A stretch of 43,522 bases of DNA from Chitinilyticum litopenaei DSM 21440 (GTDB lineage Bacteria > Pseudomonadota > Gammaproteobacteria > Burkholderiales > Chitinibacteraceae). Positions 24,897-33,847 of this stretch are shown here, in pieces (positions within the stretch are counted from its first letter, which is position 1; each line of letters opens with the position of its first letter). Made by a program: the position numbers and the translations under genes. Where the stretch lies: positions 1 to 43,522 of the forward strand of contig NZ_ATZJ01000037.1 of the NCBI RefSeq assembly GCF_000428145.1. The letters run 5' to 3'. Under the pieces are notes generated by a model that did not search any database, was not told the DNA's origin, and saw nothing but the letters and a program-made list of their open reading frames with translations.

Positions 24897-25041
24897 ACCT
24901 GATTAGGTAGCTACCTCAGCAAAACCCAGTTCGTCATTCCGGCGAAAGCCGGAATCCAGCTGCAATGCCTGTTCGAGCAGTGCTCTGGATGCCGGCTTTC
25001 GCCGGCATGACGAGTTGCTGAGCAGGCTACCTAATCAGGTT
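24897..25041. repeat. Composite palindromic element: dRS3-like pair in a 27-bp outer inverted repeat
   Basis: Outer arms 24897-24923 (starting AACCTGATTAGGTAGC) and 25015-25041 match in 24 of 27 positions. Inside are two 29-base dRS3-like units in inverse orientation, 24931-24959 and 24985-25013, matching in 27 of 29 positions. The whole 145 bases could form one cruciform and has the structure of a small non-autonomous transposable element. It separates yqeY from dnaG. Confidence 0.8.
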
Positions 25042-25049
25042 GTTTAATG

Positions 25050-25098
25050 GGGTATATCGCCGTGGCCTTTTTCTGGAAAGGGCTGTGGCTATATACCC
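25050..25098 (+). repeat. GGGTAT hairpin repeat, copy 5 (variant with inverted ends)
   Basis: Here the left GGGTATAT (25050-25057) is matched by ATATACCC (25091-25098), so the whole 49 bases is a palindrome. TGGCC and GGCT are in the same register as in the 59-bp copies, but the right-hand GGGTAT is absent. It lies 58 bases before the dnaG start. Confidence 0.65.
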
Positions 25099-25156
25099 AT
25101 TGACCTGTTCTGACCGGGTCGTCAACATGCCCTGCAACTTGTGAACTGACGCTGCC

Positions 25157-27139
25157 TTGGCCCGCATTCCCGAATCGTTTATCCAGGATGTGCTCAACCG
25201 CGTTGACATCGTCGACGTGGTCGAGAAGTACCTGCCGCTGAAAAAGGCCGGGCAGAATTACCAGGCCTGCTGCCCCTTCCACAAGGAAAAATCCCCCTCC
25301 TTTACCGTCAGCCCGTCCAAGCAGTTTTATCACTGCTTCGGTTGCGGTGCGCACGGCACGGCCATCGGCTTTGTCATGGAGTACGAAGGACTGAATTATC
25401 CGGAGGCCATCCGCAAACTGGCCGAGGGGCTGGGCATGGTCGTGCCGGTCGAAGAGGGTGGTCCGGCGCCAGCAGAAAAAGCCGCGCCGGGGATATTCGA
25501 TGTCCTGAAGGGCGCCTTTGACTTCTATCGCGCGGCGCTCAAGAAGTCGCCCGAAGCCATTGCCTATTTCCGGAAGCGTGGCGTAGAGGGCAAGACTGCT
25601 GCACGATTTGGTCTTGGGTATGCCCCTGGGGGTGAGGACTGGCAAGCGCTCAAGGCCATATACCCTGATTATGACTGGAACAGGCTGCTGCTTGAGGCCG
25701 GGCTGGTCATCGAAAAGGAAGAGACCAAGCGCCGCTACGACCGCTTTCGCGATCGCGTGATGTTTCCCATCCTGAACCAGCGCGGCGCCGTGATCGGCTT
25801 TGGCGGGCGCGTGCTGGGGCAGGGCGAGCCCAAATACCTCAATTCGCCGGAAACGCCGGTATTCGAAAAGGGCCGCGAGCTCTATGGCCTGCCACAGGCG
25901 CGTGCGGCGATCCGCGAGCACAATCGCGTGCTGGTGACCGAGGGTTATATGGATGTCGTCATGCTGCACCAGCATGGCGTCGAGTATGCGGTGGCGAGTC
26001 TCGGTACGGCCTGCACGCCCGAACACATAAAAAAACTGCTCAAGCTCGCCGATGAGGTGATCTTCGGCTTTGATGGCGACAAGGCCGGTCGGCGCGCGGC
26101 CTGGCGGGCGCTGGAAAATGCGCTTCCCCAGGTGCGCGATGGCAAGGAGGTACGCTTCCTGTTCCTGCCGCCGGAGCACGATCCGGATTCCTATGTGCAG
26201 GAGTTCGGCCGCGAAGCCTTTGAAAACCTGCTGACGCACGAGGCCTTGCCGCTGTCGCAATACCTGCTGCGCGAGCTGGCGCTGCAGATCGACCTGGGCT
26301 CCGAAGAGGGGCGCGCCAAGCTCTGGCATGTGGCCAAGCCCTATCTCCAGCAATTGCACGAGGCCCCGGCCCTGCGCCTGCTGGTGCAAAAACGGCTGGG
26401 CGAGCTGTGCCATTTTTCTGCGGCCGATATGGCGCAGTTGCAGGAGAGTGCGCCGCCCCCATCCCGGCCGATGGTGGCGGCCGACGCCGAGTCACCCTAT
26501 CCGCATGCGCACCGCGAGGATGTTGGCTACGAGGAGATGGCGGCTCCGGCGGCGTGGCAGCCTGCAGGTGCCCGGGGCGGCAGGGGCAAAGGGCAGGGGT
26601 TGGGCGCCTGGAGAGGTGCGGGCAGGAATGGCGGCGACTGGCGCGAGCGCCGGGCGCGCGAAGAGCGCGAGGCCAAGGGGCTCAGTGCGCCGCCGCCGGC
26701 GCAGCGCACGCAACAGGATCCGCTCTTGCGCCTCATGCAGCTGGTGTTGTGCGACCCGGCGCTGCTGGCCGGGCTGGATCCGGTCGAGGCGCGCTGGCCG
26801 CATGAGGGCCGGGTGGCGCTGGTGCTGGAGCTGCTGGGGCTGGCGCGCAGCCAGCCCCAGCAGCCGGGCGCATTGCTGCTTGAATTCTGGCGTGATCGCC
26901 CCGAATTCTCCTATCTGCAGCAGTGTCACGCCGATGGTCTGGCGACCTTCGAGCGCTTTCCGCGCGAGGAGCGCGAGCAGGAATTGCGTGACACCTGCCT
27001 GTTGATCGAGCGGCGCATCATCCAGCCGCGCCGCCAGGCGCGCCGCGCCGAGCTGGACGAGCGCCGCGCCAATGGCGGCCTGACCGAGCTGGAAAAGCAG
27101 GAATATCTGCAGTTGCTGCAGGACGCAGCGGCAGGCTAA
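25157..27139 (+). CDS. dnaG: DNA primase
   Basis: The 660-residue primase has the N-terminal zinc finger C-C-P-F-H-K-E-K ... H-C-F-G-C-G-A-H-G (residues 35-62), a Toprim core with V-T-E-G-Y-M-D-V-V (near 260) and F-G-F-D-G-D-K-A-G-R-R-A (near 303), and a C-terminal DnaB-binding domain (about 520-660). Between them is a Gly/Arg/Gln-rich linker (about 465-515) of low complexity. The start is TTG 25157, set by homology (M-A-R-I-P-E-S-F-I); no clear Shine-Dalgarno site precedes it, which fits the low synthesis of primase. Two mobile repeats separate it from yqeY. Confidence 0.97.
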   Translation: MARIPESFIQDVLNRVDIVDVVEKYLPLKKAGQNYQACCPFHKEKSPSFTVSPSKQFYHCFGCGAHGTAIGFVMEYEGLNYPEAIRKLAEGLGMVVPVEEGGPAPAEKAAPGIFDVLKGAFDFYRAALKKSPEAIAYFRKRGVEGKTAARFGLGYAPGGEDWQALKAIYPDYDWNRLLLEAGLVIEKEETKRRYDRFRDRVMFPILNQRGAVIGFGGRVLGQGEPKYLNSPETPVFEKGRELYGLPQARAAIREHNRVLVTEGYMDVVMLHQHGVEYAVASLGTACTPEHIKKLLKLADEVIFGFDGDKAGRRAAWRALENALPQVRDGKEVRFLFLPPEHDPDSYVQEFGREAFENLLTHEALPLSQYLLRELALQIDLGSEEGRAKLWHVAKPYLQQLHEAPALRLLVQKRLGELCHFSAADMAQLQESAPPPSRPMVAADAESPYPHAHREDVGYEEMAAPAAWQPAGARGGRGKGQGLGAWRGAGRNGGDWRERRAREEREAKGLSAPPPAQRTQQDPLLRLMQLVLCDPALLAGLDPVEARWPHEGRVALVLELLGLARSQPQQPGALLLEFWRDRPEFSYLQQCHADGLATFERFPREEREQELRDTCLLIERRIIQPRRQARRAELDERRANGGLTELEKQEYLQLLQDAAAG

Positions 27140-27183
27140 TCGGGTCGGGAGTGCCGGGCTTTTCGGAAAAGGCCTGAATTTTC

Positions 27184-27192
27184 TGATATAAT
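27184..27192 (+). promoter_or_regulatory. Extended -10 promoter of rpoD
   Basis: TGATATAAT: a perfect TATAAT at 27187-27192 with TG at the extended -10 position. Transcription would begin near 27199, about 32 bases before the rpoD start. No good -35 is seen, as expected for extended -10 promoters. It lets rpoD be expressed apart from dnaG. Confidence 0.75.
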
Positions 27193-27230
27193 TCCACGTT
27201 TTTGCACGATACGCTGAGCGTTGTACCGAC

Positions 27231-29162
27231 ATGGCGACTGATAAAGATTTGGTAAAAGAAGATATCAATCCTCGCGCCCAAGGGGAAGAGGCCGAGAGCC
27301 TCGATCCGGAAGTCCGCAAGGCGAAGTTCAAACTGCTGATTGTGCAGGGCAAGGAAAGGGGCTACCTGACCTACGCCGAGATCAATGACCATTTGCCGGA
27401 AGACATGCTCGATGCCGAGCAAATCGAAGGCGTGATCAGCATGATCACCAATATGGGCATCCAGGTGTATGACGAGGCGCCCGATGCCGAAGACCTGCTG
27501 ATGTCCGACGCCACGCCTGCCGTGGCGGACGAAGATGCAGTCGAGGAAGCCGAAGCCGCACTGTCCTCGGTGGATTCCGAATTCGGCCGCACGACCGACC
27601 CGGTGCGCATGTACATGCGTGAAATGGGTACCGTCGAGCTCCTGACCCGTGAAGGCGAAATCGAGATTGCCAAGCGGATCGAGGAAGGCCTCAAGCACAT
27701 GATCCTGGCCATCTCGGCGTGTCCGACCACCATCCAGACCATTCTGGATCTGGTGGACAAGGGTCTTGCCGACGAGATCCGCATCGACGAAGTGATCGAC
27801 GGTTTCATCGACCCGAATGCACCCGAAGAGGAAGAAGCGCCGGCCCCCGAGTTGTCCGATGAAGAGCTGGAAGATGACGAAACGGAAGACGAGGAAGACG
27901 ATGGTGGCGCCGCTGCCGCCAGCGCTAATCTGGAGCTGCTGAAGACCCAGGCTGCCGAGCACTTCGACGTGATCCGCAAGCTTTTCGACAAGATGGTCAA
28001 GGCGCTGGTCAAGGAAGGCGTGCAGGGCAAGACTTACCTCGCCCAGCAGGCTGCGATTGCCGAAGAATTCCAGAAAATCCGCTTCTCGGCCCGCCAGGTG
28101 GAAAACCTGTGTGATCAGCTGCGCAGCATGGTCGATGACATCCGCAGTCACGAGCGCGAGATCATGGACATCTGTCTGCAGAAGGTCCGCATGCCGCGCG
28201 ATCATTTCATCAAGACCTTCCCGGGCCGCGAATGCGACACCAACTGGGTGCTTGAGGAAATTTCCTCCGGCCGCCCCTATGCCGAAATCCTCGGCCGCTA
28301 TCAGCACGCGCTGATGGAAAAGCAGCAGAAGCTGGGCGAGCTGCAAGAGCGCGCGATGCTGCCGATCAAGGAGCTGAAGGAAATCAACCGCCAGATGTCC
28401 ACCGGTGAAGCCAAGGCACGTCGCGCCAAGCGCGAAATGATCGAGGCCAACCTGCGTCTGGTGATCTCGATTGCCAAGAAGTACACCAACCGCGGCTTGC
28501 AGTTCCTCGACCTGATCCAGGAAGGCAATATTGGCCTGATGAAGGCGGTGGACAAGTTCGAATACCGTCGCGGCTACAAGTTCTCGACCTACGCCACCTG
28601 GTGGATCCGTCAGGCGATTACCCGTTCGATTGCCGATCAGGCCCGCACCATCCGCATTCCGGTGCACATGATCGAAACCATCAACAAGATGAACCGCATC
28701 CAGCGGCAAATCCTGCAGGAAACCGGCACCGATCCGACGCCGGACATCCTGGCCGAAAAGATGGAAATGCCGGAAGACAAGATCCGCAAGATCCTCAAGA
28801 TTGCGAAAGAGCCGATCTCGATGGAAACGCCGATCGGTGACGACGACGATTCGCATCTGGGCGACTTCATCGAAGACCAGAACAATATGGCGCCGGCCGA
28901 TGCCGCCGTCTATGCCGGTCTGCGTGAAGCCACCAAGGAAGTGCTTGATACCCTGACTCCGCGCGAGGCCAAGGTATTGCGCATGCGGTTCGGCATCGAC
29001 ATGAATACCGATCACACGCTGGAAGAAGTAGGCAAGCAGTTTGACGTGACGCGCGAGCGGATTCGCCAGATCGAAGCCAAGGCGCTCAGAAAGCTGCGCC
29101 ACCCGACGCGTTCCGAGCGGCTCAAGAGCTTCGTGGAAAGCAACAGCAATCCGGAAACCTGA
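27231..29162 (+). CDS. rpoD: RNA polymerase primary sigma factor (sigma-70)
   Basis: The 643-residue protein has all regions of a group 1 sigma factor: region 1.1 (residues 1-90), region 1.2 (T-D-P-V-R-M-Y-M-R-E-M-G, near 123), a non-conserved insert with a very acidic run (about 200-225), regions 2.1-2.4 (A-N-L-R-L-V-I-S-I-A-K-K-Y; F-S-T-Y-A-T-W-W-I-R-Q-A), region 3, and region 4.2 helix-turn-helix with T-L-E-E-V-G-x-x-F-x-V-T-R-E-R-I-R-Q-I-E. It recognises standard -35/-10 promoters such as those seen at rpsU. Start ATG 27231; the ribosome site is weak. A 14-bp terminator follows. Confidence 0.98.
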   Translation: MATDKDLVKEDINPRAQGEEAESLDPEVRKAKFKLLIVQGKERGYLTYAEINDHLPEDMLDAEQIEGVISMITNMGIQVYDEAPDAEDLLMSDATPAVADEDAVEEAEAALSSVDSEFGRTTDPVRMYMREMGTVELLTREGEIEIAKRIEEGLKHMILAISACPTTIQTILDLVDKGLADEIRIDEVIDGFIDPNAPEEEEAPAPELSDEELEDDETEDEEDDGGAAAASANLELLKTQAAEHFDVIRKLFDKMVKALVKEGVQGKTYLAQQAAIAEEFQKIRFSARQVENLCDQLRSMVDDIRSHEREIMDICLQKVRMPRDHFIKTFPGRECDTNWVLEEISSGRPYAEILGRYQHALMEKQQKLGELQERAMLPIKELKEINRQMSTGEAKARRAKREMIEANLRLVISIAKKYTNRGLQFLDLIQEGNIGLMKAVDKFEYRRGYKFSTYATWWIRQAITRSIADQARTIRIPVHMIETINKMNRIQRQILQETGTDPTPDILAEKMEMPEDKIRKILKIAKEPISMETPIGDDDDSHLGDFIEDQNNMAPADAAVYAGLREATKEVLDTLTPREAKVLRMRFGIDMNTDHTLEEVGKQFDVTRERIRQIEAKALRKLRHPTRSERLKSFVESNSNPET

Positions 29163-29178
29163 GCGGATTCATGACTGA

Positions 29179-29213
29179 CGACAATGGCGCCCCTGTGGGC
29201 GCCATTGTCGTTT
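29179..29213 (+). terminator. Terminator after rpoD
   Basis: A 14-bp perfect stem (CGACAATGGCGCCC at 29179-29192 and its complement at 29197-29210), loop CTGT, then TTT. Confidence 0.85.
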
Positions 29214-29320
29214 GGGCTGTAGCCCCGGAAGCATTGTTCTGGTTCAGCTTCGCGACAAGTATCGAAAATCCGGCCCGGACGCCATACTGTCTGTAGTGTA
29301 TTTGTCTGCCGTGCAGGCAG

Positions 29321-31714
29321 ATGCGAGACTGGTTTGCAATTGGCATTGTCTGGAAAAAGGTTGGGCGCTTGAGCTTCTCGGCAACTCTTACTGGCAGGAA
29401 CCGCAGCCGTCTGGGCCCCTATCTGCGCGGGCGCTGGCCATGGACATTCGCCTACGGCATGCTGGCGCTGGTTGCATTGGCGCTGGCGCTTTATCTGTGG
29501 AATGACTGGCACAAGGAAGTCCGCCAGCAGGAAGCCACGATGGCCCAGGATTTGCTCTGGCAGGAGCAGGAAGTGCGCCTGCGCTTGCAGACCAATCAGA
29601 ATGTCCTGGAAAACCTCGCCTACGCGCTGGCGGCCGGAGCGATCACGACGAATGATTTTCGCGTGCGCGCCGAAGGGCTGATGCGCGGCAATCCGGAAAT
29701 CCTGGCGATTGAATGGGTGGATACCAACGGTGTCCGCCAGAGCGGCCTGCCCATTTACAGCAGCCGCCCCAACTCCTTGCCTGCTCTCGAAAATGCGCTG
29801 GTGATCGAGATGCTTGAGGGCGCGGCGACGCTGGGTTATCCGGTGTACTCCAATGTGCTGCATCATGATGAGTCCACCTCGGTCATGCAGGCTGTGCCGT
29901 TTTTTCACGGGACGGTGCACAAGGGCTCGGTGCTGATCACTTACCAGCTGTCCGGCCTGCTGCAGCAGCGCGTGCCCTGGTGGATGGTGCAGCGCTACGA
30001 CCTGCAGCTGGTTGATGTGCAGGGCAGGGTGCTGGCGCCCTTGCGCAACATGCCCCTGCTGCAGGGGGCGGTGGTCAAGGAGGTGAGTTTCGATCCTCCG
30101 GGCCAGGGCTTGCGCCTGCGGGCCGTTGCAGTGCAGCAGCGGCATGGCGCCTGGGTGCGCCTGGGCGTGTGGGTGCTGGTGCTGTCCTTTCTGCTGCTGG
30201 TGGGCTGGGCGCTGCACCTCATGCACCAGCGTCTGCTTGAGCGCCAGCGGGCCGAGCGCCAGCTCTCCGACGAAATCCTGTTTCGTGCCGCCATGGAGAA
30301 CTCGCTGGTAACCGGTTTGCGCGCCATGGATCGCGATGGTCGCCTGATGTACGTGAACCCGGCCTTCTGTGACATGGTGGGCTGGAGCGCCGCCGAGCTG
30401 ATCGGTCATCTGCCGCCCATGCCCTTCTGGCCCCCCGAGGAACTGGCCAGCTGTGCGGCGGCTTACCAGGCCATCCTGCAGGGCGACTGCCCGGTCAATG
30501 GTTTCGAGTTGCGCTTCATGCGTCGCAATGGTGAACGTTTCGATGTGCGTCTTTACTCCTCGCAGCTGATCGACAGCCGGGGCGAGCATCGCGGCTGGAT
30601 GGCTTCGCTCTATGACATCACCGAACTGCGCCGCGAACGCGAGGCGCTGGCCGCCTCGCGCCAGCAAATGCTGACGGTGCTTGATGGCCTGATGGCCGCC
30701 GTATCGGTCTGGGACATGCACACTGGCGAGTTGCGCTATCGCAACGGCCATCATGCCAGTACTTTCCAGTTGCCCGAAGGCGTGGGGCCGGTGTGCCTGC
30801 TGCCCCTGCAGCAGGATCGTCTCTTGCCGGGCGAAACGCTGGTGGTCGATTGCCTGGATGCCGTGACGCAGCGCTGGTACCAGCTGCAGCGCCGTTCGAT
30901 TCAGTGGGTGGATGGTCGCCAGGTCTGGCTCGATATTGCCACCGACATTACCGCACAGCGCCAGGCTGCCGAGGCCGAACGCACGCGCGATGAAAAACTG
31001 CAGCATACGGCGCGCCTGGTCAACATGGGCGAGCTGGCTTCCAGCCTTTCCCATGAGCTCAACCAGCCGTTGGCCGCCATTTCCAGCTACAGCGCCGCCT
31101 GCGAAACCTTGCTGGAGCTGCCCAATCCCAACCTGCCCAAGATACGCAATACCCTGACCAAAATCGGCGAGCAGGCGCGTCGCGCCGGCAAGATCATTCG
31201 CGGCATTCGCGAGTTCGTGCTCAAGCGCACGCCGACCAATGAACCGTGCCAGCTCAGCGAATTGCTGGAAATGCCGCTGCAGTTGCTCGAGCCCGTGGCG
31301 CGCCGGCAAAAGGCCAGGCTGCAGGTCGATATTCCGGCGCGCTTGCCGGTGCTGAGCGGTGACAGGGTGATGCTTGAACAGGTGGTGTTCAACCTGATCA
31401 AGAATGGCCTGGAAGCCATGGCCGAGACGCCCGTGGCGGATCGCAGCATCACGATCCGTGCCGAGCGCGACGAGGGCTACCTGATCGTGCGCATTGCCGA
31501 TCGCGGTAGCGGCATTGCCCAGCCCGAGCAGCTGTTCCAGCCCTTCTTCAGTACCAAGACCGATGGCATGGGCATGGGCCTCAATATCTGCCGTTCGGTC
31601 ATCGAACAGCATCGCGGCCACCTGTGGGCCGAAGCCAACCCCTTGGGCGGTACCGTCTTTGCCTTTCGGCTGCCGGTGGCCCAGCGCAATCTGACCTTCG
31701 AGGAGACATCATGA
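29321..31714 (+). CDS. Membrane sensor histidine kinase, FixL/DctS-like, with PAS domains
   Basis: A 797-residue kinase. A membrane segment at about 43-60 and another at 281-301 enclose a periplasmic sensor region of some 220 residues. Then come a PAS domain (about 316-435, with M-Y-V-N-P-A-F-C-D-M-V-G-W), a second PAS-like region (about 445-550), a DHp helix with S-H578-E-L-N-Q-P-L-A-A-I and an HATPase domain with N-L-I-K-N-G-L-E-A-M, D-R-G-S-G-I and G-M-G-M-G-L-N-I-C. The H-E-L-N-Q-P form of the H box marks the FixL/DctB/DctS group. It overlaps the response regulator by four bases (ATGA). The sugar ABC operon follows, so the ligand is perhaps a sugar. Start ATG 29321 has only a weak ribosome site. 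Confidence 0.9.
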   Translation: MRDWFAIGIVWKKVGRLSFSATLTGRNRSRLGPYLRGRWPWTFAYGMLALVALALALYLWNDWHKEVRQQEATMAQDLLWQEQEVRLRLQTNQNVLENLAYALAAGAITTNDFRVRAEGLMRGNPEILAIEWVDTNGVRQSGLPIYSSRPNSLPALENALVIEMLEGAATLGYPVYSNVLHHDESTSVMQAVPFFHGTVHKGSVLITYQLSGLLQQRVPWWMVQRYDLQLVDVQGRVLAPLRNMPLLQGAVVKEVSFDPPGQGLRLRAVAVQQRHGAWVRLGVWVLVLSFLLLVGWALHLMHQRLLERQRAERQLSDEILFRAAMENSLVTGLRAMDRDGRLMYVNPAFCDMVGWSAAELIGHLPPMPFWPPEELASCAAAYQAILQGDCPVNGFELRFMRRNGERFDVRLYSSQLIDSRGEHRGWMASLYDITELRREREALAASRQQMLTVLDGLMAAVSVWDMHTGELRYRNGHHASTFQLPEGVGPVCLLPLQQDRLLPGETLVVDCLDAVTQRWYQLQRRSIQWVDGRQVWLDIATDITAQRQAAEAERTRDEKLQHTARLVNMGELASSLSHELNQPLAAISSYSAACETLLELPNPNLPKIRNTLTKIGEQARRAGKIIRGIREFVLKRTPTNEPCQLSELLEMPLQLLEPVARRQKARLQVDIPARLPVLSGDRVMLEQVVFNLIKNGLEAMAETPVADRSITIRAERDEGYLIVRIADRGSGIAQPEQLFQPFFSTKTDGMGMGLNICRSVIEQHRGHLWAEANPLGGTVFAFRLPVAQRNLTFEETS

Positions 31715-32346
31715 AGTCCACCCATCATCCCATCGCCGTCATCGACGATGACGTGGCCGTTTGCGACTCGCTGGATCTGCTGTTCGAGACTCGCAACTGG
31801 CCGGTCAAGACCTTCGCCTCGGCAGAAGCCTTTCTGGAGGAGGGCAATCCGGGCAGTTACGCCTGCCTGATCGTCGATGTGCGCATGGCTGGCATGAGCG
31901 GGCTGGAGCTCTTTGGTCGCCTGAAGGAAGACTACGCCTATGTGCCGCCCTTGATCTTCCTGACCGGGCATGGTGACGTGCCGATGGCGGTCAGCGCGGT
32001 CAAGGATGGTGCAGCGGACTTTCTCGAAAAACCCTGTGATCACCATCAACTGCTGGCCAAGGTCGAGGTTTGCCTGGAGCGCGACCGCGAAGCGCGGATG
32101 AGTCGCACCCACCAGGATTCGGTGATGAGTCGGCTTGAAGAGCTGACGCCGCGCGAGCGCCAGGTGCTGCGGGAAATCCTCGCCGGCAAGCTCAACAAGC
32201 AGGTCGCCGACCGGCTGGACATCAGCATCAAGACGGTTGAGGTGCACCGTGCGCGCATTTTCACCAAGATGCGTGTGCATTCGGCGATGGAGCTGGCTGC
32301 CATGCTGAAGGACATTCCACTGGAGTCGTGGTGTCCGAATGCTTGA
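31711..32346 (+). CDS. FixJ/NarL-type response regulator
   Basis: A 211-residue regulator with an N-terminal receiver domain (acidic pocket D12-D-D14, phosphorylation site D56 in L-I-V-D-V-R-M, T in F-L-T-G-H-G-D, K near 107) and a C-terminal LuxR-type HTH (L-T-P-R-E-R-Q-V-L-R-E-I-L-A-G-K-L-N-K-Q). The F-L-T-G-H-G-D-V-P-M-A-V and D-F-L-E-K-P segments are typical of the FixJ/TodT/DctR branch. The start overlaps the kinase gene, so the pair is co-translated. Its likely target is the sugar transport operon 143 bases downstream, where an inverted repeat fits a dimer site. Confidence 0.93.
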   Translation: MKSTHHPIAVIDDDVAVCDSLDLLFETRNWPVKTFASAEAFLEEGNPGSYACLIVDVRMAGMSGLELFGRLKEDYAYVPPLIFLTGHGDVPMAVSAVKDGAADFLEKPCDHHQLLAKVEVCLERDREARMSRTHQDSVMSRLEELTPRERQVLREILAGKLNKQVADRLDISIKTVEVHRARIFTKMRVHSAMELAAMLKDIPLESWCPNA

Positions 32347-32414
32347 GTGACAGGCGATACGGTCTTGTGTGTAAGGCGTTCCCCCAGTCGGTGATTACCT
32401 GATGTTGTAACGGA

Positions 32415-32439
32415 TGTAGTCAACCTAAAGTGCACTACA
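32415..32439 (+). promoter_or_regulatory. Candidate operator TGTAGT-N13-ACTACA before gtsA
   Basis: A perfect 6-bp inverted repeat, TGTAGT at 32415-32420 and ACTACA at 32434-32439, lies 51-75 bases before the gtsA start. This suits a dimeric LuxR/FixJ-type regulator binding near a -35 region. A TGTAGT also occurs at 29291 in the leader of the kinase gene. No clear sigma-70 promoter was identified between the operator and gtsA. Confidence 0.45.
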
Positions 32440-32489
32440 CCAGAGCTGACCAACAAGGGCTCGGTTTGACCACAACCAGGAGATTGACG

Positions 32490-33734
32490 ATGTCTTACCC
32501 CAAACTGTCCGCGCTGACTGCCGGCATGATGCTCGCATTTACCGCCCAGGCTGCTGAAGTGGAAGTGCTGCACTGGTGGACCTCCGGCGGTGAAGCCAAG
32601 GCTGCCGCCGAGCTGAAAAAAACCATGGAAGGCAAGGGCCACAAGTGGAAGGACTTTGCCGTGGCTGGTGGCGGTGGTGAGAACGCCATGACCGCGCTGA
32701 AAAGCCGCGTGGTTTCCGGTCAGCCGCCGGCCGCCGCCCAGATCAAGGGGCCGGCAATCCAGGAATGGGGTGAGGAAGGCGTGCTCAGCAGCATGGACAG
32801 CGTGGCCAAGAAGGAAGGCTGGGACAAGCTGCTGCCGCCGGTGGTGTCAAACGTGATGAAGTACAAGGGCCAGTATGTGGCGGCGCCGGTGAACGTGCAC
32901 CGCGTGAACTGGCTGTGGGTGAATCCGGAGTTGCTGAAGAAGGCCAATGCCAAGGTGCCGGCCACGATTGACGAGCTTTTCGTCACCATGGAAGCCCTGA
33001 AGAAGGCCGGCATCCAGCCGCTCGCCTACGGCGGCCAGCCCTGGCAGGACTCCACCGTGTTCGAGAGCATTGCGCTTGGCGTCGGTGGCGCGGACTTCTA
33101 CCAGAAGGCCTTCGTCAAGCTCGACGCGGCCGCGATCAAGAGCCCGACGATGATCAAGGCGCTCGATACCTACAAGAAGCTCAAGCCCTACACCGACAAG
33201 AATGCGCCGGGCCGCGAATGGAATCTGGCGACCGCCATGGTGATCAACGGCAAGGCTGCCATGCAGTTCATGGGCGACTGGGCCAAGGGTGAGTTCCTCG
33301 CCGCCGGCAAGGTGCCGGGCAAGGACTTCCTGTGCGTGGCTGCGCCAGGCACCGAGAAGGCCTTCACCTTCAACATCGATTCCTTCGTCTTCTTCAAGGT
33401 GCCCAGCAAGGATGCCGAGAAGGGGCAGCAGGATCTGGCTTCCGCGCTGATGAGCCCGGCCTTCCAGCAAACCTTCAACCTCAACAAGGGCTCGATCCCG
33501 GCACGCACCGGGCTGGACATGGCCAAGTTCGACGATTGCGGCAAGAAATCCTCGACCGATTTCAGCGCCAGTGCCAAGGGCAACACGCTGGTGCCGTCCT
33601 GGGCGCACGGCATGGCCATGCGTTCGGCCACGCAGGGCGCGATGTATGACGTGATCTCGCAGTACTGGAATGACGACAAGATGACCGCCCAGCAGGCGGC
33701 CGACAAGCTTGCCGCCGCAGCCAAGGTCATGTGA
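32490..33734 (+). CDS. gtsA: Sugar ABC transporter, periplasmic binding protein (GtsA type)
   Basis: A 414-residue family-1 extracellular solute-binding protein. The signal peptide covers about residues 1-21, with cleavage after A-Q-A. The mature part begins E-V-E-V-L-H-W-W-T-S-G-G-E and has A-V-A-G-G-G-G-E-N-A-M-T and Q-I-K-G-P-A-I-Q-E-W, which match Pseudomonas GtsA, the glucose-binding protein. Two Cys in the C-terminal lobe could form a disulfide. AGGAG lies seven bases before ATG 32490. It is followed by two permease genes and an ATPase in the order gtsABCD. Glucose is the most likely substrate; mannose or related sugars are possible. Confidence 0.9.
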   Translation: MSYPKLSALTAGMMLAFTAQAAEVEVLHWWTSGGEAKAAAELKKTMEGKGHKWKDFAVAGGGGENAMTALKSRVVSGQPPAAAQIKGPAIQEWGEEGVLSSMDSVAKKEGWDKLLPPVVSNVMKYKGQYVAAPVNVHRVNWLWVNPELLKKANAKVPATIDELFVTMEALKKAGIQPLAYGGQPWQDSTVFESIALGVGGADFYQKAFVKLDAAAIKSPTMIKALDTYKKLKPYTDKNAPGREWNLATAMVINGKAAMQFMGDWAKGEFLAAGKVPGKDFLCVAAPGTEKAFTFNIDSFVFFKVPSKDAEKGQQDLASALMSPAFQQTFNLNKGSIPARTGLDMAKFDDCGKKSSTDFSASAKGNTLVPSWAHGMAMRSATQGAMYDVISQYWNDDKMTAQQAADKLAAAAKVM

Positions 33735-33741
33735 TGACTCT

Positions 33742-33770
33742 GGCTCTTTGGGTGTGTCCTTTGTGGGTAT
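33742..33770 (+). repeat. Right half of a GGGTAT repeat, copy 6 (truncated)
   Basis: GGCT (33742-33745), 19 bases, GGGTAT (33765-33770): the spacing of the right half of the 59-bp repeat. The left half would fall in the gtsA 3' end and is absent. Weak on its own. Confidence 0.4.
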
Positions 33771-33810
33771 ATCCATGAAGCCAAGCTGAATCATAGGCTG
33801 CAGTCGAATA

Positions 33811-33833
33811 CCTCCCGCCAGTCTGGCGGGAGG
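33811..33833 (+). promoter_or_regulatory. Intercistronic hairpin between gtsA and gtsB
   Basis: A perfect 10-bp GC-rich stem (CCTCCCGCCA at 33811-33820, complement at 33824-33833), loop GTC, with no T run. It lies 15 bases before the gtsB start. Hairpins at this place in ABC operons stabilise the upstream message, so the binding protein is made in excess over the permeases. Confidence 0.65.
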
Positions 33834-33847
33834 TTCTGGAGATCATC

